Positions 1-8,800 of a DNA stretch of 23,225 bases are shown here, in pieces. Each line of letters begins with the position of its first letter. The first letter of the stretch is position 1. Both the position numbers and the translations under genes were made by a program. Source of the stretch: Bacteroidales bacterium UBA714 (lineage in GTDB: Bacteria > Bacteroidota > Bacteroidia > Bacteroidales > UBA932). The stretch is from assembly GCA_002298075.1 (NCBI GenBank), contig DBLW01000015.1, positions 1 to 23,225 on the forward strand, given 5' to 3'. Under the pieces are notes generated by a model. The model did not search any database and was not told the origin of the DNA. It saw only the letters and a program-made list of their open reading frames with translations.

Positions 1-510
1 TATCTTCAGAAGATGAGCGGAATCATACTTGTCTGCTCGGTTGTGATATGGTTCCTTGGCTATTATCCGAACCATGATGCGTATTCAAGCGTGCGTGAGC
101 AGCAGGAGCATTCGTTCATAGGCTATGTAGGCAAGGCAATGGAACCTGTGCTGGAGCCTTTGGGATTTGACTGGAGAATGGGAGTCGGCATAGTTGCCGG
201 AGTCGGCGCGAAAGAGCTGGTGGTCAGCACTCTCGGTGTGATGTATTCCGAAGACGGGGCTGAAGCCGTTGTTGAAGACCATGGGGAGACTCGCCTGCAG
301 AAAGCTCTGCTTAGGTCGGTGACTCCTGCCGGAGCGCTGGCATATATGGTATTCATCCTGCTTTACTTCCCTTGTATAGCGACATTCGTGGCGATAAAGA
401 GCGAGGCAGGAGGATGGAAATGGGCGGTCATCACAGCCGTATATACCCTTGCGCTTGCATGGGCTGCGGCATTTGTCACCTTCCGTATCGCGTCATTGTT
501 CATGTTGTAG
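1..510 (+). CDS. feoB: Ferrous iron transport protein B, C-terminal part (5' end outside window)
   Basis: This is the last ~169 residues of FeoB, the inner-membrane GTP-driven Fe(II) importer. The frame is open from base 1 and the G domain and first membrane helices lie outside the window. What is visible is the second Gate region: a hydrophobic helix (IILVCSVVIWFLGYYP), the FeoB signature AKELVVSTLGVMY around window residues 78-90, and two further membrane helices near the end containing LLYFPCIATFVAIK. The family is known for these gate motifs, so the identification is firm. The hemerythrin gene starts 50 nt downstream on the same strand with no evident terminator, so iron import may be co-transcribed with the di-iron protein; this is inference. 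Confidence 0.93.
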   Translation, partial: YLQKMSGIILVCSVVIWFLGYYPNHDAYSSVREQQEHSFIGYVGKAMEPVLEPLGFDWRMGVGIVAGVGAKELVVSTLGVMYSEDGAEAVVEDHGETRLQKALLRSVTPAGALAYMVFILLYFPCIATFVAIKSEAGGWKWAVITAVYTLALAWAAAFVTFRIASLFML

Positions 511-560
511 AACCGTCTAAGGGCAGGGGGACATAAAAATGCGTATAAAACAAATATGAT

Positions 561-1247
561 ATGAGTACGGGAAAATTTTCAGGCTCCATGAAATTGGCGG
601 AGCTGATAGGGATGAACTGGAAGCTGCTGAGTGTGCTTTCAAGGCTGAACATAGGGCTTGCCTTCGGTGAAAGGACAATAAGCGATGTCTGCCGGATGCA
701 GGGAATTAATCTTGATTCATTCTTTCTGATATGCAATGCATATACTTATGATGATTATGTCCCGTCATCAGAACTGCTTTCCGGCGCCGAGCCTCTGGCC
801 ATTGTGGAGTACCTGCATAATTCGCATTCTTTTTATCTTGACAAGGAATTTCCTGCTCTTGAGAGCAACATCAAGGCCATGACAGAGCCTTGCGAGCCTG
901 TGCAGCAGAAGATTGTGGGACGTTTCTTCGGCGATTACAAGACCCAGGTGCAGAAGCATTTCGCATATGAGGAGAAGGTTGTCTTCCCATATGTGAGGTC
1001 TTTGGTGGCGGGGGAAACTTCCCAAGGCTATTCGATAGAAAAGTTTGAGGAAAACCACAGCAATATAGACGAGACTCTCAATGACCTCAAGAATATAGTC
1101 ATGAAATATATTCCGGACACCTGCGACATGGTGTTGCGGAATGAGGTGCTGTACGGGATTTTCCGTCTGGAGGAGGATTTGAAAAAGCATACGCTCATAG
1201 AGGACCGTGTGCTGATACCTATGGTCAACAGAATGGAGGAAAAATGA
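561..1247 (+). CDS. Hemerythrin-domain di-iron protein, RIC/YtfE/ScdA-like
   Basis: A 228-residue cytoplasmic protein. Residues ~10-62 resemble the short helical N-terminal domain of ScdA/RIC proteins. Residues ~80-224 form a hemerythrin-like four-helix domain with the expected ligands visible: His86 and His89 (LHNSHSF), His133 with Glu137/138 (HFAYEEKVVFPYV), His166 (ENHSNID), and His210 with Glu214 (KHTLIEDRVLIPMV). RIC proteins bind a di-iron centre and help repair iron-sulfur clusters damaged by nitric oxide or oxidants. Whether this one repairs clusters or senses O2/NO is not shown. Its stop codon overlaps the start of the next gene (ATGA at 1244-1247), so it is translationally coupled to a LuxR-type regulator, which favours a sensing role. 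Feo lies just upstream. Confidence 0.85.
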   Translation: MSTGKFSGSMKLAELIGMNWKLLSVLSRLNIGLAFGERTISDVCRMQGINLDSFFLICNAYTYDDYVPSSELLSGAEPLAIVEYLHNSHSFYLDKEFPALESNIKAMTEPCEPVQQKIVGRFFGDYKTQVQKHFAYEEKVVFPYVRSLVAGETSQGYSIEKFEENHSNIDETLNDLKNIVMKYIPDTCDMVLRNEVLYGIFRLEEDLKKHTLIEDRVLIPMVNRMEEK

Positions 1248-1840
1248 AGAAAGTTCTGCTCATAACGCCTTCCAGGATTATTGCGAGGGGTATCGGGACT
1301 ATCCTTGGAGAACTCGGAGAGTTCCGTGTGGAGGGGATCTTGACAGACCTTTCACGGGATTCGGAGTCGCGTCTGAAGAATACGGACGCGGATGTCATAA
1401 TAGTTGATCCTGTCGTGTTCGACTATGCCTCCCGTGCTTCTGCGCGCGGACGCATTTCTGCCAATTCCGATGCTGCGGTAGTGCTTCTCAACACTTTGTC
1501 CCAGGATGATGAGGCTCTCAAGCAATATGACAATTCCATCAGCATATATGATGCTCCTGTAGCAATTGTGAAGAAACTGCGTGATGCGATAGCCTCGCGT
1601 GAGGAAATCACTGAGCCGGAGGGTCCTGACCTTTCCGTCAGGGAGAAAGAGATTCTCGTATGCGTGGCCAAGGGAATGCTCAACAAGGAGATTGCCGACT
1701 ATTATAATATTTCAATCCATACCGTCATAACCCACCGCAAGAACATTACGCGCAAGACCGGAATAAAGACCATAGCCGGACTGACCGTGTATGCGCTTCT
1801 GAACAATCTGATTGATTCAGGCAGCGTGGGACTGCTATGA
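1244..1840 (+). CDS. LuxR/GerE-type transcriptional regulator with degenerate receiver domain
   Basis: A 198-residue DNA-binding protein. Residues ~129-190 are a LuxR/GerE helix-turn-helix (LSVREKEILVCVAKGMLNKE, then ISIHTVITHRKNITRKTG). Residues 1-115 look like a response-regulator receiver fold. An Asp is present at the phosphoacceptor position (Asp55 in VIIVDP), but the usual N-terminal acidic pair is replaced by ITPS at residues 7-10, and the conserved Lys near residue 105 is not evident. Phosphorylation by a standard histidine kinase is therefore doubtful. Overlap with the hemerythrin gene suggests the two act as a pair, with the di-iron protein supplying the signal; that is inference. 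The gene ends inside the tail of the convergent antiporter gene (6-bp overlap), with no terminator between them. Confidence 0.85.
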   Translation: MKKVLLITPSRIIARGIGTILGELGEFRVEGILTDLSRDSESRLKNTDADVIIVDPVVFDYASRASARGRISANSDAAVVLLNTLSQDDEALKQYDNSISIYDAPVAIVKKLRDAIASREEITEPEGPDLSVREKEILVCVAKGMLNKEIADYYNISIHTVITHRKNITRKTGIKTIAGLTVYALLNNLIDSGSVGLL

Positions 1841-3223
1841 GTAGCGCCTAGGAAGGCGGAGCAGTATGGAGGCAAGAGCTAAGATGCCCATGGTGAACGG
1901 GTAATACAGGTGCCCGATTATTGATATTGATGAAACATGTGCCAGTCCTGCAGCCATCAGAAGCTGTGCCCCGTAAGGAATCAGGCCCTGGACAAGGCAC
2001 GAGAACGTGTCAAGGATGCTTGCCGTCTTGCGCGGGTCGAGGGCGAATTTTCTTGTGATGTCCTTTGCAATCTGTCCGGTAGTTATTATGGCTATCGTGT
2101 TGTTGGCCGTGCAAAGGTTGGCTGCCGAGACGAGGGCCGCTATGCTCAGCTCTGCCCCGCGCTTTGATTTGACCCGGCGTGTCATGCCTGAGGTTATGAA
2201 GTCCAGCCCGCCGTTTGTACGTATCACTTCGAGCATTCCGCCAGCGAGCATTGTGACGATTATGAGGTCTGCCATGCCGCTTATCCCGCTCCCTATGGAT
2301 TCGAGCCAGAGAGTCCAGCTGAATTTTCCGGAGCCAAAGCCTATGACAGCATTGGCGGCTGTCCCTATTGTCAGCACGGCTGCCACGTCAACTCCGGATA
2401 TTGCGAGAGCTATCACTGCGGCATAGGGAAGAACCAGGACCCATTCTACCGGTTCTGCCGCCCTTGGCATTTCCGGAACTGAAGAGCCGAGCAGCACGTA
2501 GAGTACGGTTACAATTAGGGCCGCCGGTCCCGTTATCCTCAGGTTTACCTTGAATTTGTCCGCCATGGAGCATCCCTGGGTGCGTGTCGCTGCTATCGTG
2601 GTGTCGGAAATGAATGAGAGATTGTCGCCGAAGAACGCTCCTCCGACTATTATGGCGGTTATGAAGGGCACGCCTGCCTGTGCAGCGGCGAACGTTTCCG
2701 GGCTTCCCTGCACTCCCGAGAGTTCATGTGCTATTCCTGCGGCCACAGGCACAAGGGCCACTATGGTCCCTACGCTTGTCCCTACGGACATGGAGATGAA
2801 GCATGAGACGAGGAAAAGGCCTGCGTAGAGGAATCTCCCGGGGAGTATTCTCATGGCAAGGTTGACAGTGGCGTCGATTGAGCCTATGTCTTTTGCGGTC
2901 GATGCGAAAGCCCCTGCAAGGATGAATATCCATATCATCAGCAGCACATTCCTGTTGCCGGCCCCTTCTGAGAATACGGTTATCCTTTCCTCAAGGGTCT
3001 TCCCGCGGCAGATGGCCATGGAATAGATTGATGCGATAAGGAACGCTGCAGAGATTGGAATCCTGTAGAAGTCTCCGGCCACAATGGAGGATAGCAGATA
3101 TATGGCCAGGAACACTATGACCGGACTGACGGCCAGAAAGCCTGATGCCTTGCCTGACATCGGCCATTTCTGCCTTACGCTTGAGGTCAGTTCACGGATA
3201 TATCTGTCTGGAATAATGCCCAT
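1835..3223 (-). CDS. nhaC: NhaC-family Na+/H+ antiporter
   Basis: A 462-residue inner-membrane protein with about ten or more hydrophobic segments. Motifs of the NhaC/arsenite-permease-like superfamily are visible: MSVGTSVGTIVALVPVAAGI around residues 145-164, and the family hallmark AFFGDNLSFISDTTIAATRT around residues 196-215. A second half-repeat near residue 370 contains AANLCTANNTIAIITTGQ. NhaC proteins exchange Na+ for H+; some relatives carry organic acids such as malate-lactate, so the substrate is not certain. The first Met at 3223 is used; Met22 (PMSGKAS) is a possible alternative. The gene is divergent from queH and convergent with the LuxR gene, whose stop codon it overlaps. Confidence 0.85.
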   Translation of the reverse strand: MGIIPDRYIRELTSSVRQKWPMSGKASGFLAVSPVIVFLAIYLLSSIVAGDFYRIPISAAFLIASIYSMAICRGKTLEERITVFSEGAGNRNVLLMIWIFILAGAFASTAKDIGSIDATVNLAMRILPGRFLYAGLFLVSCFISMSVGTSVGTIVALVPVAAGIAHELSGVQGSPETFAAAQAGVPFITAIIVGGAFFGDNLSFISDTTIAATRTQGCSMADKFKVNLRITGPAALIVTVLYVLLGSSVPEMPRAAEPVEWVLVLPYAAVIALAISGVDVAAVLTIGTAANAVIGFGSGKFSWTLWLESIGSGISGMADLIIVTMLAGGMLEVIRTNGGLDFITSGMTRRVKSKRGAELSIAALVSAANLCTANNTIAIITTGQIAKDITRKFALDPRKTASILDTFSCLVQGLIPYGAQLLMAAGLAHVSSISIIGHLYYPFTMGILALASILLRLPRRYS

Positions 3224-3238
3224 TATAATGTATCTTGC

Positions 3239-3266
3239 GGCGGCGTGCCGCCTTTTTGTGTTTTTT
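3239..3266 (+). terminator. Hairpin plus T tract, intrinsic-terminator-like on the plus strand
   Basis: GGCGG (3239-3243) pairs with CCGCC (3248-3252) around a CGTG loop, followed on the plus strand by TTTTTGTGTTTTTT. It reads as a terminator for plus-strand RNA arriving antisense through nhaC, and it protects queH from read-through. On the minus strand the same bases form a hairpin in the nhaC leader. Function is inferred. Confidence 0.45.
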
Positions 3267-3273
3267 ACGGCCG

Positions 3274-3281
3274 CAAAGTTA
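3274..3281 (-). promoter_or_regulatory. Candidate -7 box for nhaC
   Basis: The minus strand reads TAACTTTG, an exact match to the Bacteroidetes TANNTTTG element. It would start nhaC transcription near 3268 with a leader of about 45 nt. I see no convincing TTTG -33 element at the right distance. Confidence 0.5.
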
Positions 3282-3287
3282 AATATA

Positions 3288-3317
3288 TTTCCTCAGAAGA
3301 TGTCCGGACTGAGGAAA
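3288..3317. promoter_or_regulatory. 9-bp inverted repeat between divergent nhaC and queH (candidate operator)
   Basis: TTTCCTCAG (3288-3296) is the exact reverse complement of CTGAGGAAA (3309-3317). The 12-nt spacer contains the palindrome TCCGGA. An overlapping, mutually exclusive pair AGATGT (3298-3303) and ACATCT (3318-3323) is also present. The dyad covers the region just upstream of the -7 boxes proposed for both divergent genes, so one protein bound here could affect both. No binding protein can be named from the sequence. Confidence 0.45.
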
Positions 3318-3322
3318 ACATC

Positions 3323-3330
3323 TAAATTTG
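3323..3330 (+). promoter_or_regulatory. Candidate -7 box for queH
   Basis: TAAATTTG matches TANNTTTG exactly but ends only 4 nt before the queH ATG. If used, the mRNA would be leaderless or nearly so. No TTTG is found about 19-21 nt upstream, so support is moderate at best. Confidence 0.3.
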
Positions 3331-3334
3331 CAAG

Positions 3335-3979
3335 ATGAAAAGCAAACTTGAAGTGCCTTCGGGCGAGTCCACCGTGCTGTTGCATACATGTTGCGCACCT
3401 TGTTCAAGCGCAATCATAGAGTGTCTGCTTGATAATGGAGTGACACCTGTAATCTATTATTGCAACCCCAACATATACCCCGCTGAGGAATATCTCATCC
3501 GTAAGGAAGAGTGCTCCCGATATGCCGAGGCCCTGGGCCTGGAAATCGTTGATGCGGACTATGACCATGATGCGTGGCTGGAGGCCATGGCCGGATTTGA
3601 AGGGGAGCCCGAGCGGGGCGGAAGATGCCTCAGGTGTTTCGGACTGCGTCTTTACAGGACGGCCTGCCATGCCCGCGAGAGAGGAATAAGGGTCATTACA
3701 ACGACGCTTGCCTCATCACGCTGGAAGTCCCTTGAGCAGATTGACAGGGCCGGCAGATGGGCCTGTGCGAAGGCCAATTCACAGATGCCGGATTTGGGGG
3801 CATGTTCCGTGGCGGACCGGGATGCCGGGCAGGACATCTCCACGGATGTCATCTGGTGGGACCGTAACTGGCGCAAGGGAGGCCTTCAGGAGCGCAGGCT
3901 CCAAATCATAAATGAATACGGATTCTACAACCAGCAGTATTGCGGCTGTGAGTTCAGCATGAGGAAAGACTTACTGTAA
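3335..3979 (+). CDS. queH: Epoxyqueuosine reductase QueH
   Basis: A 214-residue cytoplasmic enzyme of the DUF208/QueH family, which reduces epoxyqueuosine to queuosine in tRNA, the last step of queuosine synthesis, without cobalamin. The family motifs are clear: HTCCAPC near the N-terminus (Cys19, Cys20, Cys23), CLRCFGLRL (Cys98, Cys101) and the C-terminal YCGC (Cys203, Cys205). These cysteines are those associated with the iron-sulfur cluster and nearby metal in QueH. Length fits the family. The N-terminus is about 10 residues longer than many homologues, and no other ATG lies before the HTCCAPC motif. The next gene begins 11 nt after the stop, so queH and the DUF6377 regulator probably share a transcript. 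Confidence 0.93.
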   Translation: MKSKLEVPSGESTVLLHTCCAPCSSAIIECLLDNGVTPVIYYCNPNIYPAEEYLIRKEECSRYAEALGLEIVDADYDHDAWLEAMAGFEGEPERGGRCLRCFGLRLYRTACHARERGIRVITTTLASSRWKSLEQIDRAGRWACAKANSQMPDLGACSVADRDAGQDISTDVIWWDRNWRKGGLQERRLQIINEYGFYNQQYCGCEFSMRKDLL

Positions 3980-3990
3980 TTTATACTGAT

Positions 3991-5685
3991 ATGAGACTGG
4001 ACCGGACTCTTTTTGTGCATATTGCGGCTGTGGTGACGCTTGCGGCCGTTTTCGTGAATCCGCTGTACGCGAGGCACAATATTCACGGACAGGAACTGGA
4101 GCAGCTCCTGCATTGCCTTGACAATGAACTGGACGGCAGCTGCAAATATGTGGATGAGAGGCTCAGGCGCATAGACTTCCTGCACAGGATGCATGACATG
4201 GCGGTTGTCACGGACCATCTGCACTATGACATGAACCGCAAGCTCTATGACGAATACCAGTCTTTCCAGTTTGACAGTGCGCTTTTCTATCTCACCGAGA
4301 ATATAAGCCTTGCCGAGAAAATGGCTGATTCGGGCCGCAAGTCGGAAATGTCTGTGGAACTGGGGCATCTATATACCATTTCAGGGATGTATCTGGAGGC
4401 TCGAGAGGTGCTTTCGTCGCAGATTGATACTTCATCAATGGACAATGACGGGCTTCTTCACTATTATATGGTGCAGCACCGCTTTTACAGGGATTTCCGT
4501 GAATATTCCAAGAATCCGCTGATGACGGCGATGTTCGGCAGCAGGCAGGACTGGTATTGCTCAAGGATTCTTGAAATGCTTCCGGAAGACGATTTGAGAC
4601 GGATGTCGATATTGATGAAGAAGGCCCTGGATGAAGAGGACTATATTCTTGCCGATTCCGTCAATATGGCTGCCATAGGGCGTCTGCCGCAGGAGTCGCA
4701 TGAATACGCCGAGCATGCCTATTACCAGGCCATAATAGACTTTAAGCTTGAAAGGGAGACATTCCGTCACTGGTACACCCGCTCCGCCATAGCCGACATA
4801 AAGACAGCTACCAAGGACAATGCGTCGATAGCCTGCCTGGCCCGCCAGCTTTTCGAGGATAGGGCCGACCTCGAAAGGGCGTTCAGGTATATAGTTGCCT
4901 CCATGGATGACGCCATATTCTACAATGCCAAGCTCCGTCCGTGGCAGGTTGCCCAGATTATGCCTCTGATAGAGAAATCCTATAATGAAAGGATAGAGTC
5001 CGTCAATCATATCCGTCTGATTCTCACGATAATAGTCGGGGTATGCTCTGTCCTTCTGCTTATGTTCGCATCGTGGAGCTATTGGACATACCGGCGCATG
5101 AGGCGCAAGGCTGAGGAGGTTGACAGGATGAACAGGCAGATAAGCCTGGCAAATGAGGAGCTCAAGGCGATGAATGCCAAGTTGTCGGAACTCAATGTTG
5201 CGGTTTCCGAAGCCAACAGCATAAAGGAGGAGTATATCGCGCTCTTCCTCACCATGTGCTCGGACTACATCGACAAGATGATAGGTTTCCAGCAGGACAT
5301 AAAGCGCAAGCTCACTGTCGGAATGGGTGCCGAACTGCAGAAGGAACTTTCTTCGTCGAAGCTGATGAAGCAGGAGCTTGACAATTTCTACAATATGTTC
5401 GACACGGCCTTTTTGAAACTGTATCCGAATTTCGTGGAGGAATTCAACAGCCTCCTCCGGGAAGAGGAGAGGATTGTGCTGCCTAAGGATGCCCTGCTCA
5501 ATACGGAGCTTAGGATATTTGCCCTGATACGCCTTGGCATCTCGGATTCCACGAGAATCGCGGTCCTTCTGAGGTACTCCGTACAGACCATCTACAATTA
5601 CCGCCTGAAGATGAAAAAACGCTCCAGATTCGAGCGGGATGACTTTGAAAAGAGGCTTATGGGGATAGGCGCCTATGAACGATAA
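3991..5685 (+). CDS. DUF6377-domain membrane regulator, likely controlling the adjacent PUL
   Basis: A 564-residue protein with a signal peptide (residues 1-27, ending PLYA), a helical, TPR-like periplasmic region (~30-335), one membrane helix (~342-365: LILTIIVGVCSVLLLMFASW), a coiled coil (~368-410), and a cytoplasmic C-terminal region matching DUF6377: IKEEYIALFLTMCSDYIDKM, then YPNFVEEFNSLL, then LNTELRIFALIRLGISDS and RYSVQTIYNYRLKMKKRS. The last stretch looks like a helix-turn-helix. Bacteroidetes proteins of this layout are commonly found beside susC/susD and are thought to regulate them; the periplasmic part would sense a glycan and the cytoplasmic part would bind DNA. The gene lies directly upstream of susC, with 161 bp between them. 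A role in controlling the beta-glucan PUL is inferred from context. Confidence 0.85.
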   Translation: MRLDRTLFVHIAAVVTLAAVFVNPLYARHNIHGQELEQLLHCLDNELDGSCKYVDERLRRIDFLHRMHDMAVVTDHLHYDMNRKLYDEYQSFQFDSALFYLTENISLAEKMADSGRKSEMSVELGHLYTISGMYLEAREVLSSQIDTSSMDNDGLLHYYMVQHRFYRDFREYSKNPLMTAMFGSRQDWYCSRILEMLPEDDLRRMSILMKKALDEEDYILADSVNMAAIGRLPQESHEYAEHAYYQAIIDFKLERETFRHWYTRSAIADIKTATKDNASIACLARQLFEDRADLERAFRYIVASMDDAIFYNAKLRPWQVAQIMPLIEKSYNERIESVNHIRLILTIIVGVCSVLLLMFASWSYWTYRRMRRKAEEVDRMNRQISLANEELKAMNAKLSELNVAVSEANSIKEEYIALFLTMCSDYIDKMIGFQQDIKRKLTVGMGAELQKELSSSKLMKQELDNFYNMFDTAFLKLYPNFVEEFNSLLREEERIVLPKDALLNTELRIFALIRLGISDSTRIAVLLRYSVQTIYNYRLKMKKRSRFERDDFEKRLMGIGAYER

Positions 5686-5718
5686 CTTACTTTTTTGAAG
5701 TCTTTTGTTTTGTTTAAT

Positions 5719-5752
5719 ATATTGTTGGCCAATATGTTATAATTATATAATT
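5719..5752. promoter_or_regulatory. Dyads upstream of the susC promoter (candidate regulator site)
   Basis: ATATTG (5719-5724) and CAATAT (5730-5735) form a 17-bp dyad around TTGGC; within it TTGGCCAA (5725-5732) is itself a perfect palindrome. AATTATATAATT (5741-5752) is a second perfect 12-bp palindrome. They sit about 35-65 bp upstream of the susC -33 element, where an activator would bind. The AT-rich background makes chance dyads likely, so confidence is limited. Confidence 0.35.
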
Positions 5753-5784
5753 CTTCATCTGACTTACTTTGTCTTTACCTGCTG

Positions 5785-5815
5785 TTTGAGGTATTTGCCG
5801 GAACTTATAATTTTG
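5785..5815 (+). promoter_or_regulatory. susC promoter (Bacteroidetes -33/-7 type)
   Basis: TTTG at 5785-5788 and TAATTTTG at 5808-5815 are separated by 19 nt, matching the known Bacteroidetes consensus in sequence and spacing. Transcription would start near 5820, giving a leader of about 27 nt rich in A and C before the susC ATG at 5847. Confidence 0.7.
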
Positions 5816-5846
5816 TGCAAAACACAACAACTAAAAACCAAAAGCG

Positions 5847-8800
5847 ATGAAGAAATTTTGTTTTGAGGCAGTCCTGGCATTGCTTCTGTGCGTTGGGGGG
5901 AGCATAACTTCCTTTGCCCAGCACAGGGTGCAAGGCTCGGTGACTGACACTGACGGTGAACCGCTCATCGGCGTATCCGTCATGATCGAAGGAACAGTGA
6001 CAGGTGTCGCTACGGATCTTGACGGACATTATGTCATCGACGTACCGGGTCCGGACACTATTCTCGAATTCAATTACATCGGAGCACAGGCCCAGAGTGT
6101 GGCCGTAGGGTCAAGGACGCTGATTGACATTGTCATGAAAAGCGACCTTCAGCTCAATGACGTGGTGGTAATCGGCTATGGAACGCAGAAGAAAGCTGTA
6201 GTCTCGGCCGCAATCTCTACTGTCGGAAGCGAGATGCTCGACAAGGTAAGCGCAGTGCGCGTGGATGACGCCCTCAAGGGTCTCACTCCGGGAGTGAACG
6301 TGACCTCCGCGTCAGGCCAGCCTGGAGCAGGGTCCAAGATAAGCATCCGCGGCCTTGGCTCAATCAATGACACGAACCCTATCTATGTGGTTGACGGCAT
6401 GCCGGTTGACAATATCGACTATCTTGCCCCGAGTGACATTGAACGTCTTGACATCCTCAAGGACGCTGCCTCATGCGCTGTCTATGGAACGCGCGGAGCC
6501 AACGGAGTAATCCTCGTGACCACAAAGAAAGGCTCGAAGGACAAGGTGTCGGTAAGCTACGATTTCCAGTACGGCCTGTCCAATCCTTGGCGCAAGAGGG
6601 AAGTCCTGAATGCCACCGAATATGCGGTCCTGATGAACGAGGCCGCAATCAATGACGGAAACGCTCCTGTATATGCGGATCCTTATTCATTCGGAAAAGG
6701 CACTGACTGGCAGAGCGAATTGTTCAACCGCAACGCCCCGCAGCAGTCGCATCAGCTCTCAATCAGCGGAACAAGCGGAAAGAACCAGTATTTCGTTTCA
6801 GCAAGCTGGTATTCCCAGGAAGGTATCATCGGCGGAAACTATGACCGCTCGAACTATGACCGTTTCACGGTGCGCGTCAACGACAGGTATTCGATTTTTG
6901 ACAATACCAAGGACCGCACGTGGCTCAACAAGATGGGAATCAGCGTCAATGCTTCCTATTCCCGCACATTCACAAAGGGCATCTCTACCAACTCCGAGTT
7001 CGGTTCTCCTCTCGGTTCGGCGATAACCCTCTCCCCGATTCTCGGCGTATATGTCGATCCTGCAGATGAGCAGGCCGTGATAGACATGTATTCCAAGAAC
7101 CCGCCTGCGCATGAGGTTGACCCTGACACAGGAGAGTTTGTTAACCCGAACTGGAGCGACTTCAATCTCCTGCGCGACAAGAACGGAAGGCTGTTCACGA
7201 TTCCTGGTGCCGCATACAATGAGATGGTGAACCCTCTGGCTGACCTGTCGCTGCCCGGTGACAAGAACAATTATGACCGCCTGGTTGCCGGCGGGGAGCT
7301 GGAGTTCCAGATTTATGACGGTCTTACTTTCCGCTCTTCAGTGAATGTGGACCTGTCTTTCGGAGGTACTGACGGATGGACACCTAACTATTATCTGAAC
7401 TCGAACCGCAGCCAGGGCTATTCTTCAGTCCACGGCACGATGAACCGCGGATTCGTTTGGCAGGTGGAGAACGTGCTGACATATCACAAGGTTTTCGCGG
7501 AAAAGCACAACCTCACTGTCATGGCCGGCCAAACGGCATATGCCTCAAGCGGAAGGTCGATTTCCGCATCAAGGATGTATCTTACGGAAGAAGACCCTTC
7601 AAAGGCCAACCTGAACTTCGCTACAAGCACGCGCAAGGACAATGACGGCTCTGGCTATCTTTACGCCGACTATCGCCTGTCTTCTCTTTTTGCCCGCGTG
7701 TCATATGACTTCGGCAACCGCTATATGGTGCAGGCTACTGTACGCCGTGACGGTTCTTCGCGTTTCGGAGCCAACAACCGCTTTGCGATATTCCCTTCCG
7801 CATCGGTGGCATGGAACATCAAGAATGAGCCTTTCATGGAAGGCAGGGCGCAGTGGCTTTCTAATCTGAAGCTCCGCGCCTCATGGGGACAGAACGGAAA
7901 CGACAGGAGCCTCGGTGACTTTGCTTTCGCCGCCCTCACCTCTTCAGGAAACAATTATGTGCTCGGAAGCGGTGCCACATCAAGTGAGGAAATAATCAAC
8001 GGCGTAAAGACCCAGATTACTCCGAACCCTAACCTCAAATGGGAAAAGAGCAATCAGACTGATGTCGGACTTGATTTCGGGTTCTTCGGCAACTCGCTCC
8101 AGTTCACTGCAGACTGGTTCCGCAAGGTTACTGAGGGAATGCTCATCCAGAAGCCTGTGCCTTCGTATCTCGGTGAGGCAAAGCCTTGGGGAAATGCTGG
8201 CCGCATGTCCAATACTGGAGTCGAGCTTGATGTCAATTACCGCTATACGATAGGCGATTTCCATCTCATGGTGGGAGCCAACGCTACATGGATGAAGAAT
8301 ACCCTCATCTCAGCCGGAAACGAGTCAGGAATCCTTGACAGGGCATCTTTCTCCACTGCCGGCGTCATCATACGCGGTGAGAACGGAATGCCGTTCCCTT
8401 ATTTCTACGGCTACCAGACTGACGGAATATTCCAGAACTGGGACGAGGTGCGCTCATACACATATACGGATGAAAACGGCAATACGAAAATGATCCAGCC
8501 TAACGCGGTTCCGGGTGACGTACGCTTCAAGGACAACAACGGCAACGGAGAAATTGATGCAGATGACCGCAGGATGCTTGGAAAATGTACTCCTGACTGG
8601 ACATACGGTTTCAATGCCTCCATTGACTGGAAAGGGCTTGACTTCTCGATGGTATGGCAGGGAGTTGCCGGGAACAGTGTTTTCGACGGAACACGCCGCA
8701 CGGACATTTCTTCTGCAAACCAGCCTAAGTGGATGCTCGGACGCTGGACCGGAGAGGGTTCTACCGACAAGCTTCCACGTTTCACTGTTACTGACCCGAA

